Assembly: GCF_000428945.1 (NCBI RefSeq)
Contig: NZ_AUAX01000001.1
Location: 372,001-436,000, forward strand
From: Hamadaea tsunoensis DSM 44101
GTDB lineage: Bacteria; Actinomycetota; Actinomycetes; Mycobacteriales; Micromonosporaceae
Direction of reading: 5' to 3'
DNA: 64,000 bases
Shown here: positions 1 through 8,432 of the stretch, in pieces
Layout: each line of letters starts with the position of its first letter
How positions within the stretch are numbered: the stretch's first letter is position 1
Translations under genes and position numbers: made by a program
The notes under the pieces: generated by a model
What the model was told of the DNA's origin: nothing
Seen by the model: only the letters and a program-made list of their open reading frames with translations
Database searches by the model: none

Positions 1-117
1 CACAGCGGACCGCCTCTTGGTTATCGTGGACGATGCTCACGAATCCGCCGGTGTGGTCGCCACGGTCGCGGGCATCCGCCGCAGTCGGCCCACTGCGAAG
101 ATCTTGCTAGTGCAACG
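1..117 (+). pseudogene. STAND/AAA ATPase fragment (Walker B region), 5' cut by window edge, 3' cut by IS
   Basis: Reading from base 2, the strand encodes a peptide containing RLLVIVDDAHES, a hydrophobic strand ending in DD that looks like the Walker B element of a STAND or AAA-type NTPase, followed by a stretch resembling the next strand (KILLVQRE). The reading continues to a stop at 172, but beyond about 117 it enters sequence shared with the end of an insertion sequence, so the original gene was interrupted there. No continuation is found on the far side of the insertion sequences near 3.5 kb. The family assignment rests on one short motif. Confidence 0.4.
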
Positions 118-1070
118 TGAGAGAGCCATTCAACAGATGGATGTCGATGGAGTCGGCCTGCCTCGGCGGTGATCCACTCATGATGCGTCGCGAATGGACG
201 CGACTGCTGTGCGCGGGTAGATCTTCTGGTCTGTGACCATAGAGGAGATTCTCGCCGACCGGCCATCGCGGGTAGAGGTTATGACGGGCCTGGCAGCCGA
301 TCATGTCGATGAGTTGGTGTTGCTGGTGTATGCCGAGATTGGCTTCGTTTCCGGGCGGCGTCGTGCGGTCGGTCCGTACCGAGCGGTGGTCGTGGTGCTG
401 CTGTACCTGCGGCACAATCTTTCCCAGGCGCTGCTGGCCGAGCTGTTTGGCTGCTCGCAGCCTACGGTGTCGCGGCTGGTGGGCCGGTTCCTGCCGGTGA
501 TCACCACGGTCCTGACGCCACATGCCGACCAGGTCGCCGAGCGGGCACTGCGCTCCACGGTGCGCGTCGACGGCTTCCTGGCCCCGACCGGCGACCGCCG
601 CGTCAACACCTACACCTCGGGCATGTACTCAGGAAAGCGTCATCGGTGCGGCTTCAACGTGCAGATCGTCACCTCCTGGCGGGGGCGCCTGGTCATGACG
701 AGCCGGCCGCTGCCTGGCGCTACCCACGACGCCCGAGCATGGCACGAATCCGGTCTGGCGCAGCGCTTCGCTGGCCGACTGCACGCCGACGGCGGCCCCG
801 GCGGCTTCGCCGACACCGCATACACCAGCACCGGCCTATGCGTACCTGACCGCAAACCGAACCGCCAACCCCTGACCGCATCGGCCCGCGAGTTCAACAG
901 GCTGATCGCCTCCCGGCGGGCCAGCGTCGAACGCGTCATCGCGCACCTGAAGAACTGGAGGATCTTGGCCCCTGGTTATAGCGGCATGCTCGAGCGGTTC
1001 CCGCCGTACCTGGACGCCGTCACGAAACTGGAGATCTACAGAACCTCATGACCAACTATCGAACAGGTCC
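111..1070 (+). mobile_element. IS5-family insertion sequence
   Basis: A single-gene element carrying one DDE transposase. The left end lies near 111-135 and contains GAGCCATTCAACAG. The right end near 1056-1070, read on the other strand, is GACCTGTTCGATAG, a weak inverted match. CTAG occurs just outside both ends (107-110 and 1070-1073), consistent with the YTAR-type target preference known for part of the IS5 family. The exact termini are uncertain because the terminal match is imperfect. Confidence 0.55.
233..1051 (+). CDS. IS5-family transposase (HTH_Tnp_4 / DDE_Tnp_4)
   Basis: A 272-aa transposase starting at GTG. The N-terminal half holds a helix-turn-helix (around residues 55-85, LFGCSQPTVSRLVGRF). 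It is followed by a DDE nuclease core: a first Asp in STVRVDGFLAP, a second in the LHADGGPGGFADTAY region, and a Glu in RASVERVIAHLKNW. This is the arrangement of IS5-group enzymes that cut and rejoin DNA at element ends. Length is normal for the family and the frame is open, so it may be functional. The upstream 110 bp and the first codons recur in inverted orientation at 2205-2350. Confidence 0.85.
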   Translation: MTIEEILADRPSRVEVMTGLAADHVDELVLLVYAEIGFVSGRRRAVGPYRAVVVVLLYLRHNLSQALLAELFGCSQPTVSRLVGRFLPVITTVLTPHADQVAERALRSTVRVDGFLAPTGDRRVNTYTSGMYSGKRHRCGFNVQIVTSWRGRLVMTSRPLPGATHDARAWHESGLAQRFAGRLHADGGPGGFADTAYTSTGLCVPDRKPNRQPLTASAREFNRLIASRRASVERVIAHLKNWRILAPGYSGMLERFPPYLDAVTKLEIYRTS

Positions 1071-2233
1071 TAGTCATGCAGGGTGCTGCGGTCGAGCGCG
1101 TGTTCGGCGCTGGCGCGGTTGGTGATGCCGGGTGCATCCAGCCAAGCGTTGTCGAGGTGGCCCATCCGCCATCTACCGGTCGGCGCGGCCAGGACGACGG
1201 CGTCCTCGTAGCGTTCGTCAAGAAGCGCCAGGACCAGGTGCAGGATCACGTGTTGGCGGGTGCCGGTGATCCCGTCGGCAAAGGCGGCGATTTCGCCGCG
1301 CAGACCGCGGCCGTGTTCGGGGAAGAGTCCGGCCAGCCGGGCCAGCTGCAACTGCACCGCCGGTGGCTGGGCTGCCCAGGTGGCCAGTAGGCTGCCAACC
1401 TCGGCACCGACGGCCTCATAAGTCCGCAGTACCTCAGCGCTGGCCGCCGGCGCCCGGCGCTGGATCGCTGCGCGGTCTGCGTCCAGGATCAATTCGGTGG
1501 CGACCCCGCCGGCCAACGCGAACAGCCAGGCGGTCAGATCGCGACGGTGGGCCGCGACGCCGGTGCAGCGTGCCAGTTCAGCCAGGAACGGTACGGTGAC
1601 CGCGGCCGCGTCCCACAGGTCACCGGAGTTCGTCAGCAGCTCGGTCACGGCTTCGAGGGCGTCGGACCAGCCGTCGGAGTCGCCGCTCGCGTCGATTGCG
1701 GCCAGCCGCCGCAGCCGGTCGGGGATCCTCGCACCCGTCTCGCCCACCGCCGCGATGCTGGCCCAGTCGATGACGTCGAGCCCGGACAGGTCAGGTTGTC
1801 GGCGCTCAACCAGGTCTGGCGTCATCGACAGGTGCGCCTTCGGCGGCGTCACAACGGGGATCAGCGCGGGCACCGGGGGTTGGACCCCGGGCCGGTCCAG
1901 CATGATCGGCAAGGGCTTGGGGCGGGCATGCGGCGGATTGGCCCCGGAGCCGATCATCTCGGGGATGCCTCCGAACGGTCGCGCGATCGTGACCGCCGCC
2001 CGCTCCAGTACGCCCTGCGCTTCCACACCCCGGAACGGGCCATAGGAGCGGGCTGATACCGCCCACGATCCCTTCCCATTCGGATATCCGTCAACCCGGG
2101 TGAACCCAAATTGCGACAATTCGAGCGCCAACGCCTGCGCCGAGACCTCATCCGCGATGCTGAATCGGATCGACCACTTTTCCACACGCTCGCCCACAAT
2201 GCCCTTCCCCGCAAGAATCTTCTGTGTGGTCAC
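1070..2233 (-). CDS. Hypothetical protein with RraB-like N-terminal domain
   Basis: A 387-aa protein as read from the GTG at 2233. Residues about 20-85 (RFSIADEVSAQALALELSQ and onward) resemble the RraB/ribonuclease E inhibitor fold seen at the start of many actinobacterial proteins of unknown role. The remainder is Ala/Leu-rich and helical with no motif I recognise. The first eight codons and 110 bp upstream match the start of the IS5 transposase at 233. The native start may therefore be a later GTG (about 2197 or 2185), with the annotated start supplied by an IS remnant. The stop abuts the right end of the IS5 element. Confidence 0.6.
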   Translation of the reverse strand: MTTQKILAGKGIVGERVEKWSIRFSIADEVSAQALALELSQFGFTRVDGYPNGKGSWAVSARSYGPFRGVEAQGVLERAAVTIARPFGGIPEMIGSGANPPHARPKPLPIMLDRPGVQPPVPALIPVVTPPKAHLSMTPDLVERRQPDLSGLDVIDWASIAAVGETGARIPDRLRRLAAIDASGDSDGWSDALEAVTELLTNSGDLWDAAAVTVPFLAELARCTGVAAHRRDLTAWLFALAGGVATELILDADRAAIQRRAPAASAEVLRTYEAVGAEVGSLLATWAAQPPAVQLQLARLAGLFPEHGRGLRGEIAAFADGITGTRQHVILHLVLALLDERYEDAVVLAAPTGRWRMGHLDNAWLDAPGITNRASAEHALDRSTLHD

Positions 2234-2350
2234 AGGTCAGAAGAATGACCCGCCCATGGCCGTTGCGTCCGTTCACGTTACGCCACAAGTGGATCACCGC
2301 CGAGACTAGCCAGTTCATCGACGCTTGCCTGTTGAATGGTTCTCTGACTC
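2205..2350 (-). repeat. Inverted remnant of an IS5-family left end
   Basis: Read on the minus strand this segment aligns, at roughly 70 percent by eye, with bases 118-258. It covers the terminal repeat (AACCATTCAACAG), the block CTCGGCGGTGATCCACT, the leader, and the first codons of a transposase. No transposase body follows. It is best explained as the leftover end of a second, related element in opposite orientation. It abuts the IS630 terminus at about 2345. Confidence 0.65.
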
Positions 2351-3503
2351 TGGTTTCGTTACTTCGCGTTGTTGTCGACGAGTTTCTTGACGCTGGTCTG
2401 GACCCAGGCGACTTTGGCGAGGATCTCGTCGGCGGTCGCGGTCCACGCGAACGGTGCCGCGTCGGTGTTCCAGTGGGTGATGTAGTCGTGGACGGCGAAG
2501 ACCAGGGCGTTGACGGAGCTGAACGTTCCGCGGCGGATGGCCTGGCGAGTGATGATCGAAAACCAGGTCTCGATCTGGTTGAGCCACGACGAGCCGACCG
2601 GGGTGAAGTGGAACGTCACGTTCGGATGCTTGGCCAGCCACGCCTTCACCGCAGGAGTGTCGTGGGTGGACAGGTTGTCCAGCACGACGTGGATCTGTTT
2701 GCCCGCGTGGGGTTTGACGGCCCTGCGTACGAACGTCAGGAAGTCCGCGCCCGTCCGTCGTGGGTAGCAGTCACCGATCACCTGACCGGTCGCGGTGTCC
2801 AGGGCGGCGAACAGGTTGGTGGTGCCGTGCCGGCGGTAGTCGTGAGTACCGTTTCTCGGTCACCCCGAAATCCAGCGGCAGCAGTGGCTGTGTGCGGTCC
2901 AATGCTTGGATCTGGGTCTTCTCGTCGATGCACAAGACGACCGCGCCGCCGGGCGGGTCCAGATACAGGCCGACGACGTCGGCGACCATGTCGGCGAACG
3001 CCGGGTCACGCGACAGCTTGAACGTGCCCGACCGATGCGGACGCAAATCGTTGTCCTGCCACACTTTGGCCACGTAGTGCCAGGACACGCTGATGCCCTC
3101 GACCCGGCGCAGATAGCCGGCCAGGGTCCGCGTCGACCAGTGCGTCAAGCCCGTGCTGGTCGGCGGGGTAACCCGGGTCAGCGCCACGATCCGCTCCGCC
3201 GTACCGGCCGGCACCTGAGCTCGCGGCGCGGCATGCGACTCATCGGATAGCCCCGCCAGCCCCGCGTCGGCGTAGCGGGCCAGCCACCGGTCGACCGTCG
3301 GTAGCGACACCCCGGCCAGCACGGCTGTCTCGTTGCGGCGGCGGCCTTCGGCCCGCCACAACACAATCCGAGCCCGCGTCGCGATCGTCGCCGGCACATC
3401 CCGACTGTTGATCAACGCCCGCAACTCCGCGACCTGATCCTCCTCAAGCTCAACCCGCACAGCTGAGACTAACGAGCATCAGAAGATAACGGAACCAGGG
3501 TCA
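2345..3503 (-). mobile_element. IS630-family insertion sequence
   Basis: The element is bounded by an imperfect inverted repeat of about 20 bp: TGACTCTGGTTTCGTTAC at 2345-2362, and on the other strand TGACCCTGGTTCCGTTAT ending at 3503. It contains one transposase gene on the minus strand, broken by a frameshift. It separates the IS5-like remnant on the left from an integrase fragment on the right, so it probably inserted into the integrase gene or was brought next to it by deletion. Confidence 0.75.
2359..3460 (-). pseudogene. IS630-family transposase, frameshifted
   Basis: Two frames together give a full IS630 transposase. The upstream part (3460 to about 2850) has the HTH region and the first catalytic Asp in LCIDEKTQ. 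The downstream part (about 2850 to 2359) has the second Asp in VVLDNLSTH and the Glu in SSWLNQIETWFS. A single extra base near 2848 breaks the frame: removing it turns the end of the first part into EKRTHDYRRHGTTNLFAA, the expected family sequence. The site has no A-rich slippery stretch, so a mutation is more likely than programmed frameshifting. Confidence 0.85.
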
Positions 3504-3798
3504 CAATGCGCTAGTACGGCGCAGCGGCCTGCCACCCATTCGCCTACATGACCTGAGGCAGGGCGCCGCGACCATCGCACTTGCCGCAGGCACGGAGATG
3601 AAGGTCGTTCAGGAGATGCTCGGACACTCGACGATCGTTCTGACCTTCGACCCCTACTCCAGCGTCCTGCCGGAGGTTGCACGCGAGGCAGCGGAGGCCG
3701 CCGTGCGGCTCGTGCCACGCAAGGCTCGGGGATCGGGGCTCACCTCGGGCCCACATGAGCCAACAGATCGAGATCAGACGATTACGAAGATCGCCTAA
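3502..3798 (+). pseudogene. Tyrosine-family integrase, C-terminal fragment
   Basis: The open frame from 3502 encodes LVRRSGLPPIRLHDLRQG and continues with EMLGHSTIVLT and a tyrosine in FDPYSSVLPE. These are the HxxR, GH and nucleophile-Tyr boxes of the catalytic domain of actinobacterial phage/ICE integrases. About 300 N-terminal residues are missing: the fragment begins exactly at the IS630 right end and no remaining piece is visible elsewhere in the window. It marks a former integrated element separate from the serine-recombinase island at 10.9-26.3 kb. Confidence 0.85.
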
Positions 3799-4157
3799 AT
3801 CGGAGGTAACGCCAGCTCAAGGCGTGTACGCAGGAGTGGGGCCGCAGCGTCAGAATGCAAAAACAATCATCCCGGTAACCGGGCACCCGCTGCCGGTACG
3901 AATGGCCGGGTTTCGTCTTCATAATGATCATCGATGAGCGCTCGCTATCGGGACGCGAGGGACGTCGACGAAACCATCCTATCCCTGGGTGCCGCCATTC
4001 CCAGAGCAGCTGCCAGAGGTACGCCCGATCGGCATCGAAGCCTGCCACACCGGTCAGTTTCCTTCCGCCGAAAGCCCGCGCCGACCGCCCCCGTCGGTCC
4101 GGCCGGTGAAGCAAGGATGCCCGCCGGGACACTCCACAAAGGTCGAAGTGGAACGCT
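3799..4157. other. Intergenic stretch, no supported gene
   Basis: About 360 bp between the integrase fragment and the HTH gene. An open frame runs in from ATG 3934, but its N-terminal part is Arg/Pro-rich and has no family resemblance, so I start the next gene at 4158. A -10-like CATAAT occurs near 3920. No attachment-site duplication is visible. Confidence 0.4.
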
Positions 4158-4694
4158 ATGGAACATGGTGGGAAAGTCGGACGGTGGCCAAACGCCAAAC
4201 GACGATCCATTTGGCGAGATCGGGGCGATCGACGAGGTTCAGACCATCGGCGAACGCCTGGCGGCCCTGGACCGTCTGCGGCACACCGCCGCCCGCGGGA
4301 CCGGCCAGGCCCGCGTACCACTGCGGGACCTGGCCGTGTCGGCCGGCGTACCGCTGAGCAGTCTGAGCCACTATCTGCGCGGGACCACGTTGCTGCCGTC
4401 CGACGCACTCGACGCCTTGGTGCTCGCGCTGGGAGTGGCTCCCGCCGACGCCCGGCGCTGGGCCGACGCGTGAGACCGGGCCAGCGGCGGCCACGAACGT
4501 GCCCGGCCATCGGCCCAGCAGGCCGCTGGGAGCGAGGTCCGGCGACTGCTGCCACCGGACACCAGCGCTTTCTGCGGCCGGAACGAGGCACTCGCATGGC
4601 TGGACGAGACTCAGCGCGCCCAGCCCGGCGCACGGGCGTCGTCTCGGCCATCGCGGGCACCGCCGGAGTGGGCAAGCCCAATACCCAACTGTGA
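4158..4694 (+). pseudogene. HTH / NB-ARC (STAND) regulator, decayed after the Walker A
   Basis: The first 105 codons encode a clean helix-turn-helix domain (LRDLAVSAGVPLSSLSHYLRG) ending at a stop at 4473. Downstream, in shifted frames, come LLPPDTSAFCGRNEALAWLD and then VVSAIAGTAGVGK. These are the linker and the P-loop found at the start of NB-ARC/TPR proteins of actinobacteria. The usual lysine-threonine of the P-loop has become KP and the frame stops at 4694. The remaining ATPase and repeat domains are gone. The HTH part could survive as a small protein, but the locus reads as a dead STAND gene. Confidence 0.6.
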
Positions 4695-5134
4695 CACTAT
4701 TTCGCGAGAGCGATTCGTTCCTTTTGTCCTATTTGTATTGCCCTTTAAAGAGAAACCTTGCGGATTGCAGCTATAGGTTGCGGGTGATCTTGTGCGAAGC
4801 CGTTGTCGTGCGGGCGGGTTCCACGGTGCTCAGGTCGGGACCGCGTTTTCTGCGAAGGGAACGCGTTGGTCAAACTGTTATCTATCTCTGCGTAGTTTTC
4901 GAGGACGGGCAATCTGGACGAGTTGGAAGCGTAGTCACGGAAACGACGCGTTGGCGTCACGGTGCGTGACGAATCTTCTCCATTCTGGTCGCTGGGCCGT
5001 CTGATGGGCCCCGAAGTGTCGCATGTGTGTCCTACGCTCCCGGCATCCGAACCATGATCGGTGACGGGGTACGGCTGCGGTGCTGGAACACCGCAGCCGC
5101 TGCGTCCTCTCACCAACCTGCCTAGGAGGATCAT
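4695..5134. other. Intergenic, AT-richer leader of the protease gene
   Basis: Some 440 bp without a convincing coding frame. Bases 4695-4780 are noticeably richer in A+T than the surroundings, including TATTTGTATTG and CTTTAAAGAG, and could carry the promoter of the downstream protease. The ribosome site AGGAGGA lies at 5124-5130. No repeats were found here. Confidence 0.4.
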
Positions 5135-6754
5135 TTGAGGACTCGGTTCATGCTACACAGCCGCAGAGGGCTGCGAGCAGCGTCGATCCTGCTCGCAGCC
5201 ACGGCGGCGACGACCTGGTTGACACCGCAGGCACCTGCAGTGGCGGCAGTGGCCATCCCGCACACCGCGCTAGCCCCCGACTCGGTTCGCGAGTCAATGG
5301 AGTACCTGAAAAAGTCGTATGGGATCTCAGATGCGGAAGCGCTGCGTCGTCTGGAGCTTCAGGCCGACGCCCAATCCCTGGCGGAGAAGCTCGGCAGCGA
5401 CGCATCTGACGCGTACGGCGGCATGTGGATTGACCAAGACAACGGCGGTCGCCTCGTGGTCTTTTCTACGAACCGTCCTTCCGTCGATCCGTATGTCCGA
5501 GGTATGGCCGACAACGCGCACGTTGACGTCCAGCTGGTCAGGCACTCCCTACAGGAGTTGCGGGCAGTCATGTCCCGTCTCAACGCCAAGAGCGGCGTCG
5601 ACGCCTCCAGCGTGGCGACTTCGATCTTCATTCCGGCTATATCGATGATGGAGAACCGCGTCCTGCTGCAACGCCGCGACTGGATCGCCGACGCCAAGGC
5701 GCAGGGAACCTTGGCACAAACCACCGGCGTCCCGGCCAAGCTGCCCGCCACGGCCGCAGCGCGGGCCAAGGCTGTCACAGCCGAACTCGCTGCAGGTCGG
5801 GCAGCCGCTGCGTCGGAAGCGCCTGGGTTGGTGGAGGAGCGGCAACTGAAGCAGCCGCAGCAGTACTTCACGCCGTACGTGGACTGGGGCTATTGCCACC
5901 CGCTCTACTGCTCGACGGCGTACGGGCCGATGCGCGGCGGCCTGCGGCTGAACATCAAGCGAGACAACGGCACCTGGGGCGGATGTACGAGCGGCTTCAA
6001 CGTCCGTTCCACCGGCGGCACCACATACAACAACTGGGCGTGGGTGCTGACCGCGGGGCACTGCACTGTCGGCAAGACCAACAACACCTACATCCACCAC
6101 AACGGCTACAACATCCTGAAACAACACGCGCCGAACCCCGCGCTGGAGGTCAACTCGTTCCCGGTCGACTTCGTGATGCTGCCGTACATCGACGCCAGCT
6201 ACTCGCAGACGTGGCTGGACAACTTCACGGGCAAGAACCGCGTCATGAAGTATTGCCGCAACGGCGGCCAAGACAGCGACTCCGACACGCCGTGCGGCAC
6301 CCAGGCCACCACGGCGAACCAGTACATCACCGGCTACCACTCTCTCGATCAGATCACCCCGGGCTGGGTGGCCTGCGCGAGCGGAACAGCCACCAGCACC
6401 ACGAACTACGCTGACTCCTACTTCACCGGTCACTACGACAGCGACAACGCCGGATACCTGGTCGGTACTCGATGCGGCAGGGTCATCGACCCGCTGGACG
6501 GATCGACTATCTGGACCGACATCTGCGCCCGACCGGGTGACAGTGGCGGCCCGTTGTTCAGCCAGGTAGACCAGACCGCGTACGGCATCCTGGAGGGCAG
6601 CTACCAAACGACGCGAACAGGCGCCTGTTACTCCGGAGAGATCAACAACTACATCCCGATCAGTAGCGGCGCTGGCACGTACTGGGGTGTTTACGAATAC
6701 TCGAACAACGTGGCCGGAGCCACCTACCGCGTCATCACCTCCTCGGCTGGATGA
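5135..6754 (+). CDS. Secreted S1-family (chymotrypsin-fold) serine protease with long propeptide
   Basis: A 539-aa exported protease. The TTG start is chosen because AGGAGGA lies 4 bases upstream; an in-frame ATG 15 bases later is less well placed. Residues about 10-38 form a signal peptide ending near APAVAA. A helical propeptide of about 200 residues follows, then the catalytic domain: His in VLTAGHC, Asp in PVDFVMLPY and Ser in RPGDSGGPLF. Several cysteine pairs support extracellular folding. It stands alone between conflict-gene relics and is followed by a strong hairpin. Substrate is unknown. Confidence 0.85.
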   Translation: MRTRFMLHSRRGLRAASILLAATAATTWLTPQAPAVAAVAIPHTALAPDSVRESMEYLKKSYGISDAEALRRLELQADAQSLAEKLGSDASDAYGGMWIDQDNGGRLVVFSTNRPSVDPYVRGMADNAHVDVQLVRHSLQELRAVMSRLNAKSGVDASSVATSIFIPAISMMENRVLLQRRDWIADAKAQGTLAQTTGVPAKLPATAAARAKAVTAELAAGRAAAASEAPGLVEERQLKQPQQYFTPYVDWGYCHPLYCSTAYGPMRGGLRLNIKRDNGTWGGCTSGFNVRSTGGTTYNNWAWVLTAGHCTVGKTNNTYIHHNGYNILKQHAPNPALEVNSFPVDFVMLPYIDASYSQTWLDNFTGKNRVMKYCRNGGQDSDSDTPCGTQATTANQYITGYHSLDQITPGWVACASGTATSTTNYADSYFTGHYDSDNAGYLVGTRCGRVIDPLDGSTIWTDICARPGDSGGPLFSQVDQTAYGILEGSYQTTRTGACYSGEINNYIPISSGAGTYWGVYEYSNNVAGATYRVITSSAG

Positions 6755-6760
6755 CACCTC

Positions 6761-6797
6761 GTGGATGTGCTGGGAGCCCTGCTCCCAGCACATCCAC
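6761..6797 (+). terminator. Perfect 16-bp stem-loop after the protease gene
   Basis: GTGGATGTGCTGGGAG at 6761-6776 is the exact reverse complement of 6782-6797, with a 5-base loop. It lies 6 bp after the protease stop. No T-tract follows, as is usual for actinobacterial hairpin terminators. Confidence 0.7.
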
Positions 6798-6843
6798 GGC
6801 CCACAGCACGCAAGCCCACACCAACAGTCCCTGGAGGACCTGA

Positions 6844-7302
6844 ATGCGCACACTGGCAGCTCGGCGGATCACTGCCGTTTGGCTCACAGCGCTGATCTCC
6901 GCGCTCGGCGCCGGCCACTTTGGCACCTGGCTGTGGGACTTCGTGCGAGGCAACACCGTCACCGCAACCGTGAACTCGTGCCACCTCCAGTACGGTTGGA
7001 ACGAGACCCCCTACGCTCAATGCATCGGCGATTGGCACCACAGCACTGACCTTGGCGGCGGCAACGTCAGCACAGTCGCCTCCGGGGCGATCCTGGGCGT
7101 CGACGTGGACCCCCTAGCCAAGACCACCACCGAAGACGGCAAGCTGTCGGGAGACTATGCCGGTGACTACTTCGCCCGCCTCAACAGCGGTGGTGCCGTC
7201 GTAATCCCACGCTGGCACGTCATACTCGGCCCCCTCTTCCTGCTCACAATGGCCGTCAGCGGCGGTCTCGTCCTACTCCATCTGCGCAGGACGCACGATT
7301 AG
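6844..7302 (+). CDS. Small two-TM membrane protein, unknown
   Basis: A 152-aa protein with a good ribosome site (CTGGAGGACCTG before ATG). It has an N-terminal membrane segment (about residues 9-30), a roughly 80-residue extracytoplasmic loop with two cysteines (VNSCHLQYGW and AQCIGDW), and a second membrane segment (about 125-145) followed by a basic tail. Not recognised. It lies 90 bp behind the protease gene, but the hairpin between them argues against obligatory co-transcription. Confidence 0.6.
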   Translation: MRTLAARRITAVWLTALISALGAGHFGTWLWDFVRGNTVTATVNSCHLQYGWNETPYAQCIGDWHHSTDLGGGNVSTVASGAILGVDVDPLAKTTTEDGKLSGDYAGDYFARLNSGGAVVIPRWHVILGPLFLLTMAVSGGLVLLHLRRTHD

Positions 7303-7385
7303 TGGTACTTTGGTGACATAAGCGGCTTATGGGGTTTTCATGATGTTAGGAGTAGTTCACCGGGGCTGGCAACAGGAGGTTCTTG

Positions 7386-7545
7386 GTGACTGCTCGTCTG
7401 CTATGTCCGCCGACGGCGGCGCCGCTGGATGCGTACGCCGTCTATTTGATGAGTTGTTCGCCTCGCTGGTGCAGCGGCGCGGGTTTCGTGATTACCTGGC
7501 CGGGTTGCTGGCGCCGCGGGACCGCAACAAGACGCTGACCGCGCC
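7386..7545 (+). pseudogene. IS701-type transposase, 5' fragment
   Basis: A GTG preceded by GGAGG opens a frame (VTARLLCPPTAAPLD). After a one-base slip near 7447 it becomes FDELFASLVQRRGFRDYLAG and LLAPRDRNKTLTA, the well-conserved N-terminus of an IS701-type transposase group common in actinobacteria. The similarity stops abruptly near 7545, where another gene begins. Only the first 50 or so codons remain. Confidence 0.6.
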
Positions 7546-8048
7546 GAGTGGTTCTCAGCCATCGGTACGATCGCCAGCGTCCTCGTCGTCGGTCTCGGAC
7601 TCCGCTGGAAATTCGCCGCCGGCGGCAAGACGACGAGCGCGCCGAAGCCAACCAGGCCAGGCTTGTCACCGTTCGCTCCGATCGCTGGACCGGTCGCGAC
7701 GAGACGAATGCCCCGGCCGCTCACTTGATCATTCATAACCACAGTGAAGCACCGGTCCATCACGTTGACGCGGGACCGCTGATCGCCGACCCAATCGGCC
7801 GTCACACCATCCGCGTGCTTGGCAATCTGACCTGTAGCCAACAGCTATATGTCCTCGAACCGAGCGGAGAACGCGACGCATACTACTGGCCAGACCGTCA
7901 GCCGATCGAAGATCCGCACGCAGTCACGTGGATCACCTTCGTCGACGCTCGAGGACAGAAATGGGGGCGCATCGACAACGGCGAGCCGCGCAAACTGCAA
8001 CGACAGCCGACGACGTCGAGCCTCTGGCCTGGCTCAGTCCAAATGTGA
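7546..8048 (+). pseudogene. Membrane-anchored protein of unknown function, N-terminus lost and frameshifted
   Basis: Sequence from 7546 encodes EWFSAIGTIASVLVVGLGLRW, a membrane-anchor segment, then slips near 7606 into a second frame that stays open to 8048 (RRRQDDERAEANQARLVTV, later AHLIIHNHSEAPVHHVDAGP and YYWPDRQPIEDPHAVTWITF). Together these look like a small actinobacterial protein made of an N-terminal helix plus a beta-rich domain; function unknown. The start codon was lost where the IS701 fragment joins. If translation starts at ATG 7548 in the second frame, the membrane anchor would be missing. Confidence 0.5.
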
Positions 8049-8102
8049 AACGCGCCGGGTTTGCTAGGGGCTACATGGTTAGGTAGCCGCCTCGGTGAGA
8101 CT

Positions 8103-8390
8103 TCGATCGAGTTCGCACCGTGAAACGCTTCCGGGCCGCGGGCCACAGCATACGAAAACGTCGATACACGTTCCCCGCGCAGCGTTGCCCGTCAAGGTCT
8201 CCGGGACGAGGCAGAGCCGACAAGTCAGCGCCTGACGAGCCCCGTCCCTCGTTCGCACTGTGAAACCGTTACGGAAGCCCAGGCTCAGCATGCGAAAGAC
8301 GTTGATACACGGTCCTCGCGAAGCGTTGTCTGTCAAGGTCTCCAGGAGGCGGCAAGCGGGCACGCCAATGCGCGAGCAGCTAGGACGGCG
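8103..8390 (+). repeat. Left array of ~140-bp direct repeat units (two copies)
   Basis: Two units start with GTTCGCACYGTGAAAC at 8111 and 8251, exactly 140 bp apart. Each contains CAGCATRCGAAA, a GTYGATACACG core, GCGTTGYCYGTCAAGGTCTCC and, in unit 1, CGCCTGACGAGCCCC. The first unit is preceded by CGATCGA, as in the right array. Around the core, AACGT and ACGTT can pair, and flanking CAGC can pair with GYTG, so each unit might fold. The array lies just beyond the 3' end of the NaeI-like gene; no protein-coding potential is evident. Confidence 0.8.
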
Positions 8391-8432
8391 CCTCCCGGGC
8401 GGATTCCCGGATCCGTCCTATTCCGGTGACAA

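Noticed and set aside
3934-4157. N-terminal extension of the HTH gene to ATG 3934
   Set aside because: The added 75 residues are Arg/Pro/Ser-rich with no similarity, and the recognisable domain begins after 4158.
8103-8390. Repeat array considered as CRISPR
   Set aside because: Units are about 140 bp and similar along their whole length; there are no short constant repeats with unique spacers and no cas genes.
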